Below are positions 1-13,370 of a DNA stretch of 64,000 nucleotides, piece after piece (within the stretch, counting starts at the first letter, position 1; each line of letters opens with the position of its first letter). Origin of the DNA: Siderastrea siderea (taxonomy: Eukaryota > Cnidaria > Anthozoa > Scleractinia > Rhizangiidae); assembly GCA_964030785.1 (NCBI GenBank), contig OZ034971.1, forward strand, positions 37,438,304 to 37,502,303, read 5' to 3'. The notes beneath the pieces were generated by a model. That model was given only the letters and a program-made list of their open reading frames with translations. It did not search any database and was not told where the DNA came from. The position numbers were made by a program, and so were the translations under genes.

Positions 1-2487
1 AGTCCCGGATGTAGTTTCGTATGAAATTTACGAGTGGTCTATTTTCCACTAAAACACTCTTGTCTATATAATAACAACTTATATCTGATGTCTGAACATA
101 TTCCCTTAAACTTAAAAGTGGAAGGCGAAAACGGATCGGATGCATGGAAAACAGGAATCTTTTTCTCATTCAGCACATATCACAGATATTTATTGTTGGG
201 TGGAAATCTTTTTCTCATTCAGCACATATCACAGATATTTATTGTTGGGTGGAACCATTTGATTATCAAGGTTACTTTAGAAACTAACTTGATTTACAAC
301 AGAAAACGTTTCTACCATCACCAAGAGTGTCCGTTTGCGCTTTTTGAAATCGAAATTACAGCTAGATAATAAAATGAGTCTTGAGATCCAATATGAAGCC
401 ACGTTTCAAATATTTTCTATTCTTAAATTATGCTAATCCATTATCCAAAGGTCCTGGAAACAAGGAAAATTCTATTTATGTAGCCTTTTTTAGCATCGGT
501 TGTGAGTGGAAGCCTTTTTATAAACCGAATCAATATCCCTTTGGTGACGACGGTACATTCCGCACACTTACCTTTCCTGATGACGCTTTCGCAGAAAGGC
601 AAGCAATTGAAACTTAATAAATTAATGATTTCAGCGCAGGCCATTATGTTACGATACGAAGGAAGCTATTACGATGTCAGGATACATATTGGAAATGACT
701 GTGCTTTTCTTTTACAATCAGCTGGTGGAGTTCTAGAAATGATTGCTCCCGGTAAGACCAGCACTTGGCTGTATGGGGTGTTCAGGAGGGTTCAGTGTAC
801 TTGAGAATAAGCAGCACAGGTAAAAGCATTTTCGTGTGTAACAGATAATGTTAAAGAAATGTTAAAATCCTGAAATACTTGTGCCTACTTTGCAAGCACG
901 TCCATGCAATAGCTCTAGAATTCATGTAATCATGAAGAACAGGGCAAGAATTAATGTGAGACACTGAACATCAGCGCACAAAAGAAAAGTAAACACATGA
1001 TATCTTTTGACTGATGTTAACAAATCGCCTTCAAATAGAAGACAAAAAATTACATAAGCAGCTTTCCTGTTATGGTACAAACGTAAGGACCAATGCAATT
1101 GAACAGATGCATGGATAAACGGAATCTGTTTTAAATTCCGCAGAACGCACAGATATAATAAAGGATGATCAATATATGAAGTGAGCAAAGATCATTTTAA
1201 GCAATTGATCATCAATGTCACTAATAGAAAAAGGCCATAAAAGATTAACAGGATAAAGCTTTTTGGCCATCACTAAATGTTTTGCGCTTTCTGAAATCGA
1301 AATTACGAGGAGACAAGAAATTAGAGTACTCTCTTGAATCGTTCTCTATCTCACCTCCATCATAATGCTACGGCGTTCTCCGATGGTGCTGGAATCACGC
1401 AAAACTAAATTTAAAGGACGTCTAGTTTTTTTTAGCACTGCTCTTGGGCAAAAAAAAAATTATACACAATATCAGTATTCCTTTGATGATGGTGCATTCC
1501 CCCTTTCCTGATAGAATGATTACCGTTCATAAATTGGGAATTGTAACAGCCTTAGTCAGTCAAACAATAGGGATAGCCATGAAGGGAGCGAAAAATCTGG
1601 CATAGACAATTAACGTTAAATTCAAACCCAAGATCTGATATGAATCAGGTATCAAGTATGATATCGAGTACATCCTCCGAAATTCGCACCTCACCGCTGG
1701 TTTTTGATTTAGAATTATTGAAATAATCACCAAATGAAAAACGTCGAACAAGTACTTTTGGTAAACCCAAAAGCCATTTATGAAATCACAATTTCGCGTT
1801 ACATTCAAGGTGCCACTGCCTAGCAAGCGACAGTAAGTTTAATTTGATTTTGAGTCCCAATACAGTGTAATTCACAAACATTGAGAGCTGGAAGAAGATA
1901 TTACAGGTAAAAAATTAATGTGAGAAACTCTTAACAAAAATAGTTTTCTGTTCAAAACATGAACACAGACAATTCACATAGCCATAACTAAAGGAACGTA
2001 TCGATTACAAACGAATGACATATTTTGCCTCGAGGAAAATCGCGTTGACGTACGGTGATTTTCTAACATTTGGCTACGATAAATCGAAACGTACCTGATA
2101 TATCACCAAAACGTTAAAAAAAATTCATTAGAATAAAACTCCGCTACAAGTCAATGGCTACAAGCCAATGTCGGTTGTCTTATCTGATGAGTACGGATTA
2201 AATTATTGGAAGTTTTGGGTAATTAAACTTCGGAATATAAAACCAGTGGTGTTTTATTTAACTCATAATTTGCCGCTGGACAAACTGAGAGTGATGATCA
2301 ATTACGCTCTTTACAGGAAATGGTATATAACATTATTAGTTCTGTAAAGCTGCTATTCTACTTCGGACGATCAATATAATCTATCGTCCTTTACAACCTG
2401 CTTGCTAAGTTTCCTTTTTATTGATAGTTAGTCTTATAAGAAAACAAAATTGAATTAATTTAATTTGGCATCTAAGGATGTTATTTT
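1..2487. other. Gene-poor DNA with decayed repeats
   Basis: No convincing exon is visible. Two stretches resemble each other at low identity: about 100-400 and about 1,080-1,340 share a 'gatgcatgg' stretch and a later block ending 'tgaaatcgaaattac'. About 540-700 resembles 5,390-5,480 around 'gatttcagcgcag'. These look like old copies of one dispersed repeat. Open frames here are short and have no recognisable domain. Confidence 0.6.
156..253. repeat. Two tandem copies of a 49-bp unit
   Basis: The block beginning 'aatctttttctcattcagc' and ending in 'gttgggtgga' occurs twice head to tail with a 49-bp period and no visible mismatch, so the duplication is recent. It is not obviously coding. Confidence 0.9.
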
Positions 2488-2986
2488 CCAGGCATAACTA
2501 GTCGATGACCTCAATGACATCAATGAAATCAATGAGTAATCAATAGGTAATCGATTGGTAATCAGTTGATTAGTCATTGATTATTGCCGATGATCAATGA
2601 GTAATCGATGACTAATCGATAGGCCACAAAATTCTTGGTCATCGATTAGTCATCGATTGCATCGATTAGTCATTGATTGCATTGATTAGTCATTGATTTC
2701 ATTCATTACTCATCGATATCATTTCGTGGCTGAAAACCGTATTGAGCGTATGAGTAATCGATGGGTCATCGATGAGTAATCAATAACATCAATAGGTAAT
2801 CAATTACATCAATAAGTAATCGATGTCATCGATGAGTAATCGATAGGCCACAAAATTTTTGGGCTTCGATTAGTCATTGATTACTCATTGATCATCGCCA
2901 ATAATCAATGACTAATCAACTGATTACCCATCGCTTACTCATTGATTACCAATTGATGTCATTGATCATCGATTAGTTATGCCTGG
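2488..2986. mobile_element. 499-bp fold-back (inverted-repeat) element with 6-bp TSD
   Basis: The ends are inverted copies of 'ccaggcataacta' and the complementarity runs inward for roughly 100 bp, interrupted by small differences. The interior is built of short iterated words such as 'atcgatgagtaatcgat' in both orientations, and 'ggccacaaaatt' occurs twice. The direct repeat 'tatttt' flanks it at 2,482-2,487 and 2,987-2,992 and reads as a target-site duplication. There is no open frame, so it would be a non-autonomous element; the superfamily is not recognised. Confidence 0.85.
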
Positions 2987-3179
2987 TATTTTAAGGCTAA
3001 CAGACGGAATATTTTTGATAAGTGTCGGTATCTGTAAATATTATTATGTTTACATTATTATTATCATATGTTCATTGTAAAGTTTCTAATTCTTGAGAGG
3101 AAAGAACAAATTAAGCACACTGGCCATCGGGGACAAAACATGCACACAAAAACTGGGGTAAAGAGGTAAAGAAAAATAT

Positions 3180-5000
3180 CCACCTTGAAAATAACTTGTG
3201 TGTGTAGCTATTTGGCATGCTGTTTTGATCTGTGCTGCAATGCTTTCTTGGAAGAGCTGAAGTCAGCAGATGTTATCTGTTTGTTCAATGCTAACAGGTT
3301 CTGCCGGTTCTGGCAAGACCGGTCAGTGTTGAAGAAACTGCTGGCGACTAGATCAGTTACAAACTCGATATTGATTTCCCTGATACCGTAGCAGAAACAA
3401 AGCAGATTCTATTTTCATTATTTTGAAGAAGAAGAAGAAGTGCCTTTATTTACCATTCATTTAAACAAATTATGGAAAAGTTAAATATTGTTGTGTTACT
3501 GAATTGTCTTATTCGAGAATCTTTCTCATTCCTTCGTTTCGTCCAAGCTTGCAGGGACTGCTGCTTTGTTATTGTCCATTTTCAGTGTTGTCTCATATCG
3601 TGTTAAAGGCTGTAATAAAAAGGGGGTGAGAGGCAAAATATTTCACTCGAAAAATCTTGCCAGTGTCGATCTAGCCTGTGTAGTTATGAACTATTGAATA
3701 AATATTGTTTTGGTTATTTCAATTCTGTAGCGGCAACCCTTTGGTGAAAGAACTGAAGCCAACTGAGGTCATCTGTTTATTCAGTGCTAACAGGTTCTGC
3801 CGTTTCTGACAAAATCTGTCAGTGCTGAGGAAAATTGATGACCATTATATATGGTATTTTTTTATATGGTAATTTTCTTTTATATATGGTAATTTCCTTG
3901 AAAGGAAAGCAGTGTTGAAGGTGACCAACACAACAGGATAGTTTTTATTACTGAAAAACTGAATGTCGTTCTGTTACGTTGTTACGCTCTTCGAGTTTCT
4001 TAACGTCGTGTTCAAACATATTTGGCTCCCTCCAAGCTAACTTCTATATAAGAAGGTAAAGAAGCAAAATATCCAAGTCAGAAATGATCTTACCAGAGAC
4101 AAGCGTTGCGTAAATATGCGCTGTGTTGTTTTGGTTTAGCTGCAAGGCTTTCCTAAGAGAACTGTAGCCAACACAGGACATGTGTTTGTTCAGTGCCAAC
4201 AGATTCTGCCTGTTTTGACAAGATCTCTCTGCGCTGAACAGACTAATGCACTAAATCATTTATGGAGTTGACAGAGGTTCCTTGAAAAGCAGCAGAAACG
4301 ACGCTTAAAGGCAAAGAGGAATCTGTTGTCATTATTGAGAATATCGTTGTGATATTTAATTGCATTCTTCGAAATTCGTAACGTCATATTCAACCAAATC
4401 CTTTTTCCTTCAAAGCCTAGAGATGTACTGCTGTTTGACATCGTCCATTTTCAGTGTTTTCTCACATTGTTTGCTGGTAATGCAAAATATGCAAATTAAA
4501 GTTAGTAGGTATGTGTCATGTTGTTTTCGTTTTGTAGCGGTAAATAAATGCTTTCATAAAAGAACTCAGTGTAGCCCGAGGCGGAGGTCATCTGCCTTTT
4601 CATTGCTTACAGGGTTTGCCTCTTGGGGCAAAACTTGTCAGCGCTGAAGAAACGGACCAGATCAATTATGGAGTAGATGGTTATTCCCCTGAAAAGAAAC
4701 TATCATGGAACGTGAGAGTCATAGCAGAATGTGTAGTTATTGTTAAGACGTCGAATTTTTGTGTCAACTTTTGAAAAATCTTAATCTCTTCTCCGAGCCT
4801 CTTAACCCTATTGCCTTGACACCGTCCGTTTTCAGTGTTATATCATTTTTTAATGTTATTTACACGTATTACTTTTACAATCCACGGTTAAGGGATTTAC
4901 CTCATCCAATCCGTGGATTTGACCATTATGTGGGTATAAAACATTGCAGCTAATATCATTAATATGGGTATCTGATGCTAAATAAACTGTCTGATACAGA
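3180..5000. repeat. Degenerate tandem array of 400-490-bp units
   Basis: Related segments start near 3,235, 3,725, 4,140 and 4,540. Each carries a version of 'gaactgaagcc...catctgtttgttcagtgctaacaggttctgcc...gacaa...gtcagtgctgaagaaa', and most are followed by a version of 'cgtccattttcagtgttt'. Units are diverged by indels. A further copy of the later part of the unit lies at about 22,030-22,330. No coding potential is seen. Confidence 0.7.
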
Positions 5001-5061
5001 GCTCAGTCATCTAATTGCAGTAGTAATACTGTATTTAGATCGTGGGACTGCAAAGAAAAGA

Positions 5062-5140
5062 TCTCAATCACCGACGAAAGTCGAACCCATGACCCTTCAC
5101 GCATCTGCCCTAACTGCTGACTCACAAGGTCACTAGTCGG
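5062..5140 (-). repeat. tRNA-derived SINE relic
   Basis: On the minus strand a tRNA-like block ends in 'gggtcatgggttcgact', a near-match to the pol III B box (GGTTCGANTCC). An upstream 'gtcagcagttaggg' resembles a decayed A-box region. The stems do not close well, so this is a SINE head relic rather than a tRNA gene. Confidence 0.5.
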
Positions 5141-6246
5141 AAGCAGCAGTTCACATATATGAAAAACGTCCTGCATACTTCTAGGACCAGCAATGTCTAA
5201 AGCGTCCTGTGAGGAGATTAAGACTTTAACTATGGAGCTCGTTCATATGACCACGCGAGGCGCTTTCGGTGTCACTAATACTAGCAGTATGTTTAAGGTT
5301 AGTATCAGTACTGCCAGGGAGGTACGGGTGTCATTTGGTCTTTATTTCGTTCTGTGCGCCGTTTTCTTTTTTTGCTTTCTGTGGTACGGATGGCCCTTTC
5401 TCGGAAAGACCAGCAATTGATCTTGGTGATTTCAGCGCAGAACGTTATATTACGCAGGAAGCAAAGGACATCAAGTTGTTGTTGTGGAAACTGTTGTCGG
5501 AGTTGTCGGGGTTGCAGAAATGAAGGGTTTCAGGTAAAGACGCGCACTTCGCGATAGACTGAGACGTTAATTGGGATAACGACGGTTGTTTCCCCGAGAA
5601 AACAATACTGAATCTTTTACATAAAGCAGAAAATAGTAAAGTCATGGATAATTTTGAAGACGATATGGGGATTTGGAAGGTTTATATGCAGCTCGGCTGA
5701 TCAAAGGAGAAAGAGTGACTTAAGTAAAATGTAGATATCACTATTATGACCAAAAGAATCAAGATAGTCCAGTAATTTTGCGACTGAACCTGCAATTAAT
5801 TGCAACAGAAGCTCTCTCTTCGCCGATCATTTAGAATTAGACTGTAGATCAACATACTTAAAGTCCCAAATGATCCGTGCACGGGAACATCTTCAAATTT
5901 AAACGAATACTAACACGTGTTCTAGACCAACATGAAAACGAGGCTCGAACCTGAGATTGTTTTTATTGTGCTTTTCTGTTGCCAGAATTTCACTCAGTTC
6001 ATCCAAAGTAAAGGAGATCTATTTGAAAATTGTCTGTAAACTTTCATTCTTTGTAAAACGTCACCAAACACGCGCATATCCGCAGTAAATCCTACTAGCA
6101 GCCCTCAGTTTCGACATCTTGTGTTTTTGTTGTGCAATTGTGAATCGCCGGAAAGTTCTACAGCAAAGAATACCCGTTTTGATACTTCATTATGTTTCAC
6201 AGTTCGTAACTAGTTAAGTATTTACAAATAAGCAAGCGACAATTTA

Positions 6247-6662
6247 AGGCCCGTTTACACATACAATTTTGATGCGATTGTGAACTGCAACTTTTGCAAC
6301 TTTTGTCGCAAGTATAAACTAGCGTCGATTTCATTGCGATTTCTCTAGGATTAGAGAGCGACATTTCCTATAATTTCCCAAAAATCGCCGCCAAGTTGCA
6401 TTAAATTTCGGGCATGTTCGATTTGTTGACAAATCACGCAGATTCCAATTCGAAATTCCACTTCGACCTGGACGTCAAGTGTTTACTCATGAGCCCCTGG
6501 CTCGGGAGATTAGGCGACTACACCCCACACTATGACGTTAAATTTGATTTACCATTTACCATCACACAGAAATTACACTAAAATTACCGCTAGTTTACAA
6601 TTGCGATTTCTATCGCGAGCTCGAGCGCGACAAAAATGGCACTGAAAATTGTGAACGGGCCT
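6247..6662. mobile_element. 416-bp MITE with TTA target duplication (Harbinger-like)
   Basis: The termini are inverted 'aggcccgtt(t)acac...caatttt'. Both ends are flanked by TTA (6,244-6,246 and 6,663-6,665), the duplication typical of PIF/Harbinger elements. The interior is non-coding. Superfamily assignment rests on TSD length and sequence only. Confidence 0.7.
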
Positions 6663-7019
6663 TTACAAAAATCGCTATGAACCATAGGGCGATCGTTTCC
6701 ATTTTGAAATTTTACATTTCCCTCAAAGATTGTAGAGATATTATGGCTTTTCACGGGCGCCCATGTTATACCTAAATCGCTAATCATCATCACTATTGTA
6801 ATCAAACTGGTGGTTTGTGACCTCTTTTTTAAACCAGAACCAAAGCCAAACTCTAGAAGACGAGTCTGGAATTTAAAGAGAGTTAAAGAGTAGTTAGGTA
6901 GCGATTTCTTCACGTCATTTTGGGATGCATCACGACCTCTTGTCTAGGGAAATTGTCAAAGCTGTAGCCTTGAAAAATACGCCAACCTTCTACACTTTAG
7001 AGAGCAAGCTAAGTGAGAC

Positions 7020-8450
7020 AACATGCATTCCACCGTGGAGGACATTGTGACAGCAGGTCAGAATGCACTAGTATCCCCCTACGGTAGAAAGCCTGGAGAA
7101 AACCTTGATAATGTAGCTTACGATACCAACGCCTGCAAGAAACTACCGACCCAGAGTTCACAGATACAGTCCAAGAACCTGCCTCCGACATCGACAGCCT
7201 GAGAGTCACGGTCTACCTACAAGCTAGTAAAACAATGAAAAGGTGAAGACAAAGGCATGTAAGTGGAAGACTGGGGATAGGAAGTGAGCCATGATCAAAT
7301 ACTCCCTGTGATGACTGACTTATCGGCTACACAGCAGTGTCTTCTTCGCTATAGTCAGATGCAACTGACTGTTTATCGGGTTCTGCTACCATCTGAACGG
7401 GTGCAGGAGCACACAAGCACAAGTGAGTCCGTGTCGTCTCCGACAGGTATCGTGATCTATCCTCGAGCAATTTCTAACTAAGGCTGTCGGCACAATAAGA
7501 ACATCAGCGTCACCTTTGGCTTGGTGTATTTTACAGTTGCTATTCTGGAGAAACCAGATTAGCGTATTTATGAACTGTTGTTTGTTCTTGGAATTAGCGA
7601 GAAAGTGATCCTTCTTTAGAGTGGCTTTCATGTCCTCTGAGAAGGACTGATATGGTTGCGCCAGCTTTTCCTTCAGCTCCCCTATGTTGCATCATGTTCT
7701 TGGTGGACACTCGTCATAGCCATCAAAAACAACGATAGGGTTTCTGTATTTCCTAGTCACATAGTGACTACAGTTTCAACCACAAACATCCTGATACATT
7801 GCAGACTCTCCAGGCCAAGAGATTTGATGGAGTAGAGCTCCACCATCTAATGCATACTGAACATAGACTGCTGGAACTGATGTGGCATTGGGTGACAGCT
7901 TCGCTCACAGGGCTTCCGAAAGAGCAGGTCTCAGTTTGCGGTTTCCGCAGCTTCAGAGGGGAATCAGACAGTGCCGTTGGGTAACTGCAGATTTCGTAGT
8001 GAAACAATCCATCCGGATCATCCGAGCTTTTGCAAGCAACGATAAGCCACTGAAACATGAACTGCGGATCTACCTGCACTTTGTCGCTTTCAACCCTGAC
8101 GGAAGACTTTGAAGCTAGGGTGACAGCTTACTCACTCCTCCTAAACATGTAATCGCCAGCTGTGTTGAACACAATATCTTCTCTCCAGTAGCTCTAGCGT
8201 GATCAACATTAACAGCATTGTCATCATTTATACTGGCCATGATATTTCGGAAATTAGGGTCGGGTGCAAAAGCCGGACTCCTTTCAGCCAAAGTTGTGAG
8301 AATCACGAGCGTGTCCTTTTCATCGCGCTTCTGTCTGGCTTTTGTCTCCAATCCGGTCAACGTTTTGCATCACTCGGTTTGTCTCAGTACAGGCCGGCAT
8401 GGATAACAGCCAGATAAGTGGCTGCTGCGCAGTCATGCCCCTTCATCTAG
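7020..8450 (-). pseudogene. Rearranged pseudogene of a widespread invertebrate gene family (nuclease-like domain)
   Basis: On the minus strand, in several frames, peptides recur that I know from a large, repetitive family of uncharacterised proteins in cnidarians and other marine invertebrates. Reading down from 8,360 these are FRNIMASINDDNAVNVDHA, SYPTALSDSPLKLRKPQ, YALDGGALLH.ISWPGESA, NPIVVFDGYDECP, MKATLKKDHFLANSKNKQQF and AKGDADVLIV. The VVFDGY...GDADVLIV layout recalls PIN/FEN-like nucleases; this is an inference. The C-terminal part of the same family (SPYGRKPGENLDNVAYD, IQSKNLPPTSTA, SHDQILPVMTDLSA) lies on the PLUS strand at 7,020-7,390. The two halves therefore meet tail to tail near 7,390. 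Frameshifts and stops are scattered throughout, so it is not functional. Confidence 0.7.
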
Positions 8451-10077
8451 TTAGGCCAGTGCAGCCTTAAGCTTTGCATCAGCTCTTGCTCAATCACAAG
8501 ATCCGTTGAAAATCCTGCTTACAGGTGATCACTTCTCCTTACTACATGGAAGCCCGATACAAAGTCGCGATAGTTTCAAGAAAAAAAGAAAAGGAAACAC
8601 TCCACACACACACACTCACTAAAACAACAGCAACAACAACTAAGAGCAGTTAGGAAAAATTTATGCAGCCCGGAGCCATGAGCATTATTTAGCTTTTATC
8701 CCCCGCTTCCCCCCCCCCTTCCCCCCCCCCCGCCCAAAAAGAATTGCTACTCCATTTTAAAGCAATAACACATAGCATTTGATCTTTTAACATTTAAGTT
8801 GTTATGTGCTTAAAAATTTGACTGTATTTCATGAAGTTAGACATTTAAAAGCGCGTAATGTTAAAAGCTTCAGTCAGCCTCGTTCCCATGCCGCAGTAAA
8901 CTGCGCTCGTAGCCTCTCAAGAAATACCGTTTTATAGCAACTTCCCATGTTAGGATTTTTTGGGAGTTTTGATATGTTATTAATGATAGTTGTCTAACTC
9001 TAAAACCGCTGAGACACCTTCTGTTACAATTAGTTGCTAGTTAACCAATTTTTTCCTCAAAACGACTGGACTAAGATATCAATTCAAGTATTTGCATGTA
9101 AAATGCTTGAGTAAATAAAAGCTACAGATGCTGATTGTTATAAAGGTGAATAGAGCACAGACACACATTTGTGTTAACAACATGGCCCGCGACTGGTCGA
9201 AATAGGTGTCGCTCGCCATGTTTATTTGACTTGATGCAAAAAAGATATTGAGCTCATTAAACTTTTCCAACTTAAGCATTTGTTACAAAAGCGTCGAAAT
9301 TCCAGGTGTAGTCGATGTAGGCACTCTTCTTCCGCTGAAACATTTGAATGCGTTGCAGAGATTGGGTTGGGATTAATAACTGCATGGAACTCACATTTTG
9401 TTTCTTCGTTAGAGGAGAATCTACAACTCAAGTTGTTATTCATTTATAAGTGTTTAACGTTTCCGTTTGACAACGCACGATTCAGATGATGCTCGGGCAG
9501 CAAACGTCCGACTGATCGAAAACGAGTACAAAATGCAAGTGAACAACGACAACCATCTGAGATACCGATTCATGAACAACTGTTTTCATGTTTTAGAGTA
9601 TACGTAACATAATTACTTCTTCGTTATGAAAACCTCGCAAAGGAATGAACCCTCTTGTAGCAAATCTAAGCTAGATTTACTCACAAGGGTGTCAATTTGA
9701 CGGGGGGGATGATTAGATGGGGACATTTTTGAATTGGAAAAAGTAGTTTTCGTTGTCAAAATGCTCCCAGTTCTTTGGATTCGACCCCCGACCTTAACTC
9801 TCACTTTTGGTACTCTCAGAGTCTACTAAGGCTGGAGCAGCAAATATCGTGTACGGCACTTTTGATGACGTTTGACGTTTGAAGTTCCAAGAGATGTGTC
9901 ACCTCGTGTGTATCACTTAACGATAACCCTTACTATTGTAGGTAAACAATCTATCTATCAATGTCACAAAAGTAAACAATCATATAAATTCTTCGCTTCA
10001 CCTTTTACTGATGAGTAACAGTTGGCAAAATAGTAGATAGTGTCTGGTTTCTTTGGGAAATCGAAGCATTAACTCAA
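8451..10077. other. No gene seen
   Basis: AT-rich sequence with a C-run near 8,710-8,735. At about 9,776-9,800 the minus strand reads 'ggtcgggggtcgaatcc', which could be a B-box relic of a tRNA-derived SINE. No exon-like frame stands out. Confidence 0.5.
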
Positions 10078-10079
10078 TA

Positions 10080-10238
10080 GCCCTTTTCACAGTTAACTTT
10101 TCTCATTTGCATTACAATGTTTTTGAACGTGGATGTGAGGCAATTTCGGGCTAAAAGAGCAAAATTGCCCGAAATTGCCTCACATCCAAGTTCAAAAACA
10201 TTGTAATGCAAATGAGAAAAGGTAACTGTGAAAAGGGC
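10080..10238. mobile_element. 159-bp near-perfect palindromic MITE, TA flanks
   Basis: Arms of about 72 bp starting 'gcccttttcacagtta' are almost perfect reverse complements around a spacer of about 15 bp ('taaaagagcaaaatt'). TA flanks both ends (10,078-10,079 and 10,239-10,240), as for Tc1/mariner-type insertions. The arms differ at few positions, implying recent insertion or gene conversion. Confidence 0.85.
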
Positions 10239-10240
10239 TA

Positions 10241-13200
10241 TTGGCAAAGGTACACAGTACTCTGTCCCGCTTCTTTTATTCTTTCTGTTGTTGTTGTTAG
10301 CTCAGCAATCTTTCATCTAACATTTCTCACAAACGTTACTATATACTAGAATTGTAGACATGTTTGGATTTCTCAGGCGTGGGAATCGAAAGGCTCTAAT
10401 TCGACCCGACCAAACAGTTAGCTGAGAAAGCCAAATCCGTACCCCATGGACAAAGGAAACTCAATTGAAACCAGCAAATGGAGAACAGCTAAGTCGATTA
10501 CTCTACTCAAAACTAGCCTTGACTTTCACTCTGGTGTGGGTCCAAGGTCAACAAAATCTCCCAAACGCGTCTACCGTGGGAAAATTACTCAAAGACAAAA
10601 TTAATTGCTCAAGTAGACTGCACAAGCTGTGGTGTGCGATGTACATGTGCGGGCTAACCAGAAATTAGCTTCACAATTCCTACGATCGTGCGCTGCGCAG
10701 TTTTTGGGTATGGCGAAGGGTTTTTTTTTTGTGTTTCTTCTTTTTAACCCTTTTCGCCCAGAGTCGTCACCAGACAACATTTGGTGAAGTAGACAAAGAA
10801 CCACTCGTGACGTCATCAATTTCTACGACAGCAGATGGTTTCTATAACCAACTAACACGGGAGGATCAGAGTTTTCCACACGTGTGTCCATTTTGAATAT
10901 CGACTAAATGCTGACAGAGCTACTGAAAAAACACATGTTCAACTATTGGTGCAAAATTTGTGGTAAAATAGGCCATTACCCCCATAATTGATCAATGTCT
11001 CATTTCCAAGTTTTTTGAACGGTTGATACCAAACCTTTTCCAGCTGATAGAAAGGGAATAACAAGTAGAAGATAGCAAGACAAGAAAGAGAGAAAAAAAA
11101 GGAAATTAAAAAAAGCAAGGAGAAAAATCGCAATGTATCAGAAAAAAAGATGTGAAATATTGCTTATTTCAACATAGAAGCTAGTGGGAAATCGAGCTGA
11201 AATGTAAAGTATTGCTTTTCGAGAAAACCTTAGTGCATTAAGCAACACAGCACCCAAGAAAAACATTTAACGGTAAAAATTACGGGGTGTTTTTGAAAAA
11301 ACGTTTGCGTGAAAGGGTTAATTACCGCTGGAAGCATGCTATGTTTTGTTTCTGAGTTTACATAGCAATATTTTTAACCCATCACATTTTCCACCGATTT
11401 GCAGTTCTTGCGTTTTGTCATGCCAACTACGTCAAAGTGAAACAGAAATTGTCGTTTCGATAGTTTTAACATGATTTTCCTCGTTAAATTTTGGAATAAA
11501 AATTAATGAGGATTGTTAAATGTTTCAAGGATGCACTTATGAAATTTCGCTACATTTCTCGATCGCATTTGTTCCAAATTCGACTTGAAATTTTGCGATT
11601 ATTTTGTAACATCTGCAATTTAGACATCGAAGGAGTGGCAGAAAAAAAATTCATAACCAGGAGAGCCATGTTCTGTCAAACTTCATCAAGGGGCGATTTG
11701 AAGAGTGTAGGGAAGTGGGAGGAGCGACTGTGCAAAAAGTTGTCTTTACTCTTTCAACCATGTTTTGGTTCAGTAGGGGAAAAAACAAACAAAAAAAAAG
11801 CAAGGGAACCTCAATCACAGAAAGCGCAGTATACTTGCTGATCAAACTTGGTAGGTCTTACCACTAAAAAATCTAATTGAACCACCTTAATGCCGACGTC
11901 GAAAAGGCAGACGTGATGTGCGTATTACATAGAGTTTATTATTTTTTTCTGAACCATCTCAGCAGTCCGGAATCCTAAATCCTTGAATCTGATTGGCTAA
12001 TGACGCGCACTACAGCGGTCCCGATTTTCCCATACTGACCGCTCCAATCCGCGGGAAAACTTGAAGTGAAATCATTTCACTCCTGCACAACGAAACGTTG
12101 GATTTTTCTTCTTATAATGGAACTTTTCTCTCATTATCCGTTGTAAAGTGAAAGAAAAAATCAGCAATGGAATAATAGGCCCGATTATTCTACGAAAAAG
12201 GCGAGTTTTTCTCTGTTTTTTATTCGAGTTGTGGTTTTCTTATTAACACGCCATTTGATTTAACACGGGTTAACTGCAAGTTAGTCTTTGGATCTCCGTT
12301 TCTCGGTTGAAATGTCGTTATTTTCCTTGGAGATCTCCTTTCTAATCCTGTCCCATTCAGCTGCATTCAAAACAATATGATTATTAATGACTGTTAGCTG
12401 AAATAGTCAAGCAAAAAACCTCGCAACGCTGTATCTTCGACAAGAACTGCTGCATGTCAACAAGTTTTTACAGTTTAGTTTTCTCAAAGTATCGATTTGC
12501 GAAAATCTTGACCAAGAACGAACAAAAATGTTTAAAATACTAAGATATGCAGTAGAGTTTGTGGAGTGTAAGCATTAGTTTACCCATAAAGTCTTACTTG
12601 TCTTAAGAATCTTTCGGTACTGTAAACCAAATTTAAACTTAAGGTGATTTCATTTTGAGCAAGACAAAGCTTATTTCTTTATTCTTGCTAATGAGACGTC
12701 CGGGTTTGTTCTTAACGCTTATCTTTTAATGATATATTTTAAGTTCTGTTAATCTGTTAATCGTTAATCGATCATTTATCCCTACGGTTTGCTAGCGGCT
12801 CTTTCTCATAAGCTTAATAATTTTGATCGTGGGAACTAGCGCACGTAGAAGGACTCAGTCTGTTTACAAACAATTCTCAAACCAATTTGCCTCGTTCCAC
12901 CTCCAAAACAAGGAGAAAAAAATTAACACGTTATTCACCGGCCTAGGTCGGTCTGTATAGGGAAAAACTGTGCCCGAGGTCTTGAGCATCCAACTGGCAC
13001 CTGAAAGGTTATGACCGTCGTACGGTTATGACCATCAAAATGGACTAGCATGGATATGCACATTTCATGAGTATGGAGTTTCACTCCCTCGGCCCGCAAA
13101 GAAGCTACCCTATGAAGCTCTTTGTATGGAGAGTTGCGGCTGCAATTGTTTTCTTGTAATACCATAAGTACTCCTCTAGTAAAATATCTATGTTGGACAA

Positions 13201-13370
13201 GAACACTGTCACACGAAAAAAATGGCATACTGGTTTATGAAAAGCACACTTTAATGATAAATTTGACCAGCAATTTTAGCTTTACGTTTTTACAAAAAAA
13301 TAAGACCATGTTTACACAATCACAGGAATTTAAATTAAGCGTCTGTTTTTTTTCCCTCGGTCGGTTCTCT
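10241..13370. other. No gene seen
   Basis: AT-rich sequence. The longest frame, about 11,506-11,841 plus, has no recognisable motif and ends in a lysine-rich tail from an A-rich tract. Nothing supports a gene. Confidence 0.5.

Noticed and set aside
2488..2986. CRISPR-like array
   Set aside because: The repeats are variable, in both orientations and without unique spacers, the flanks show a target-site duplication, and the genome is eukaryotic.
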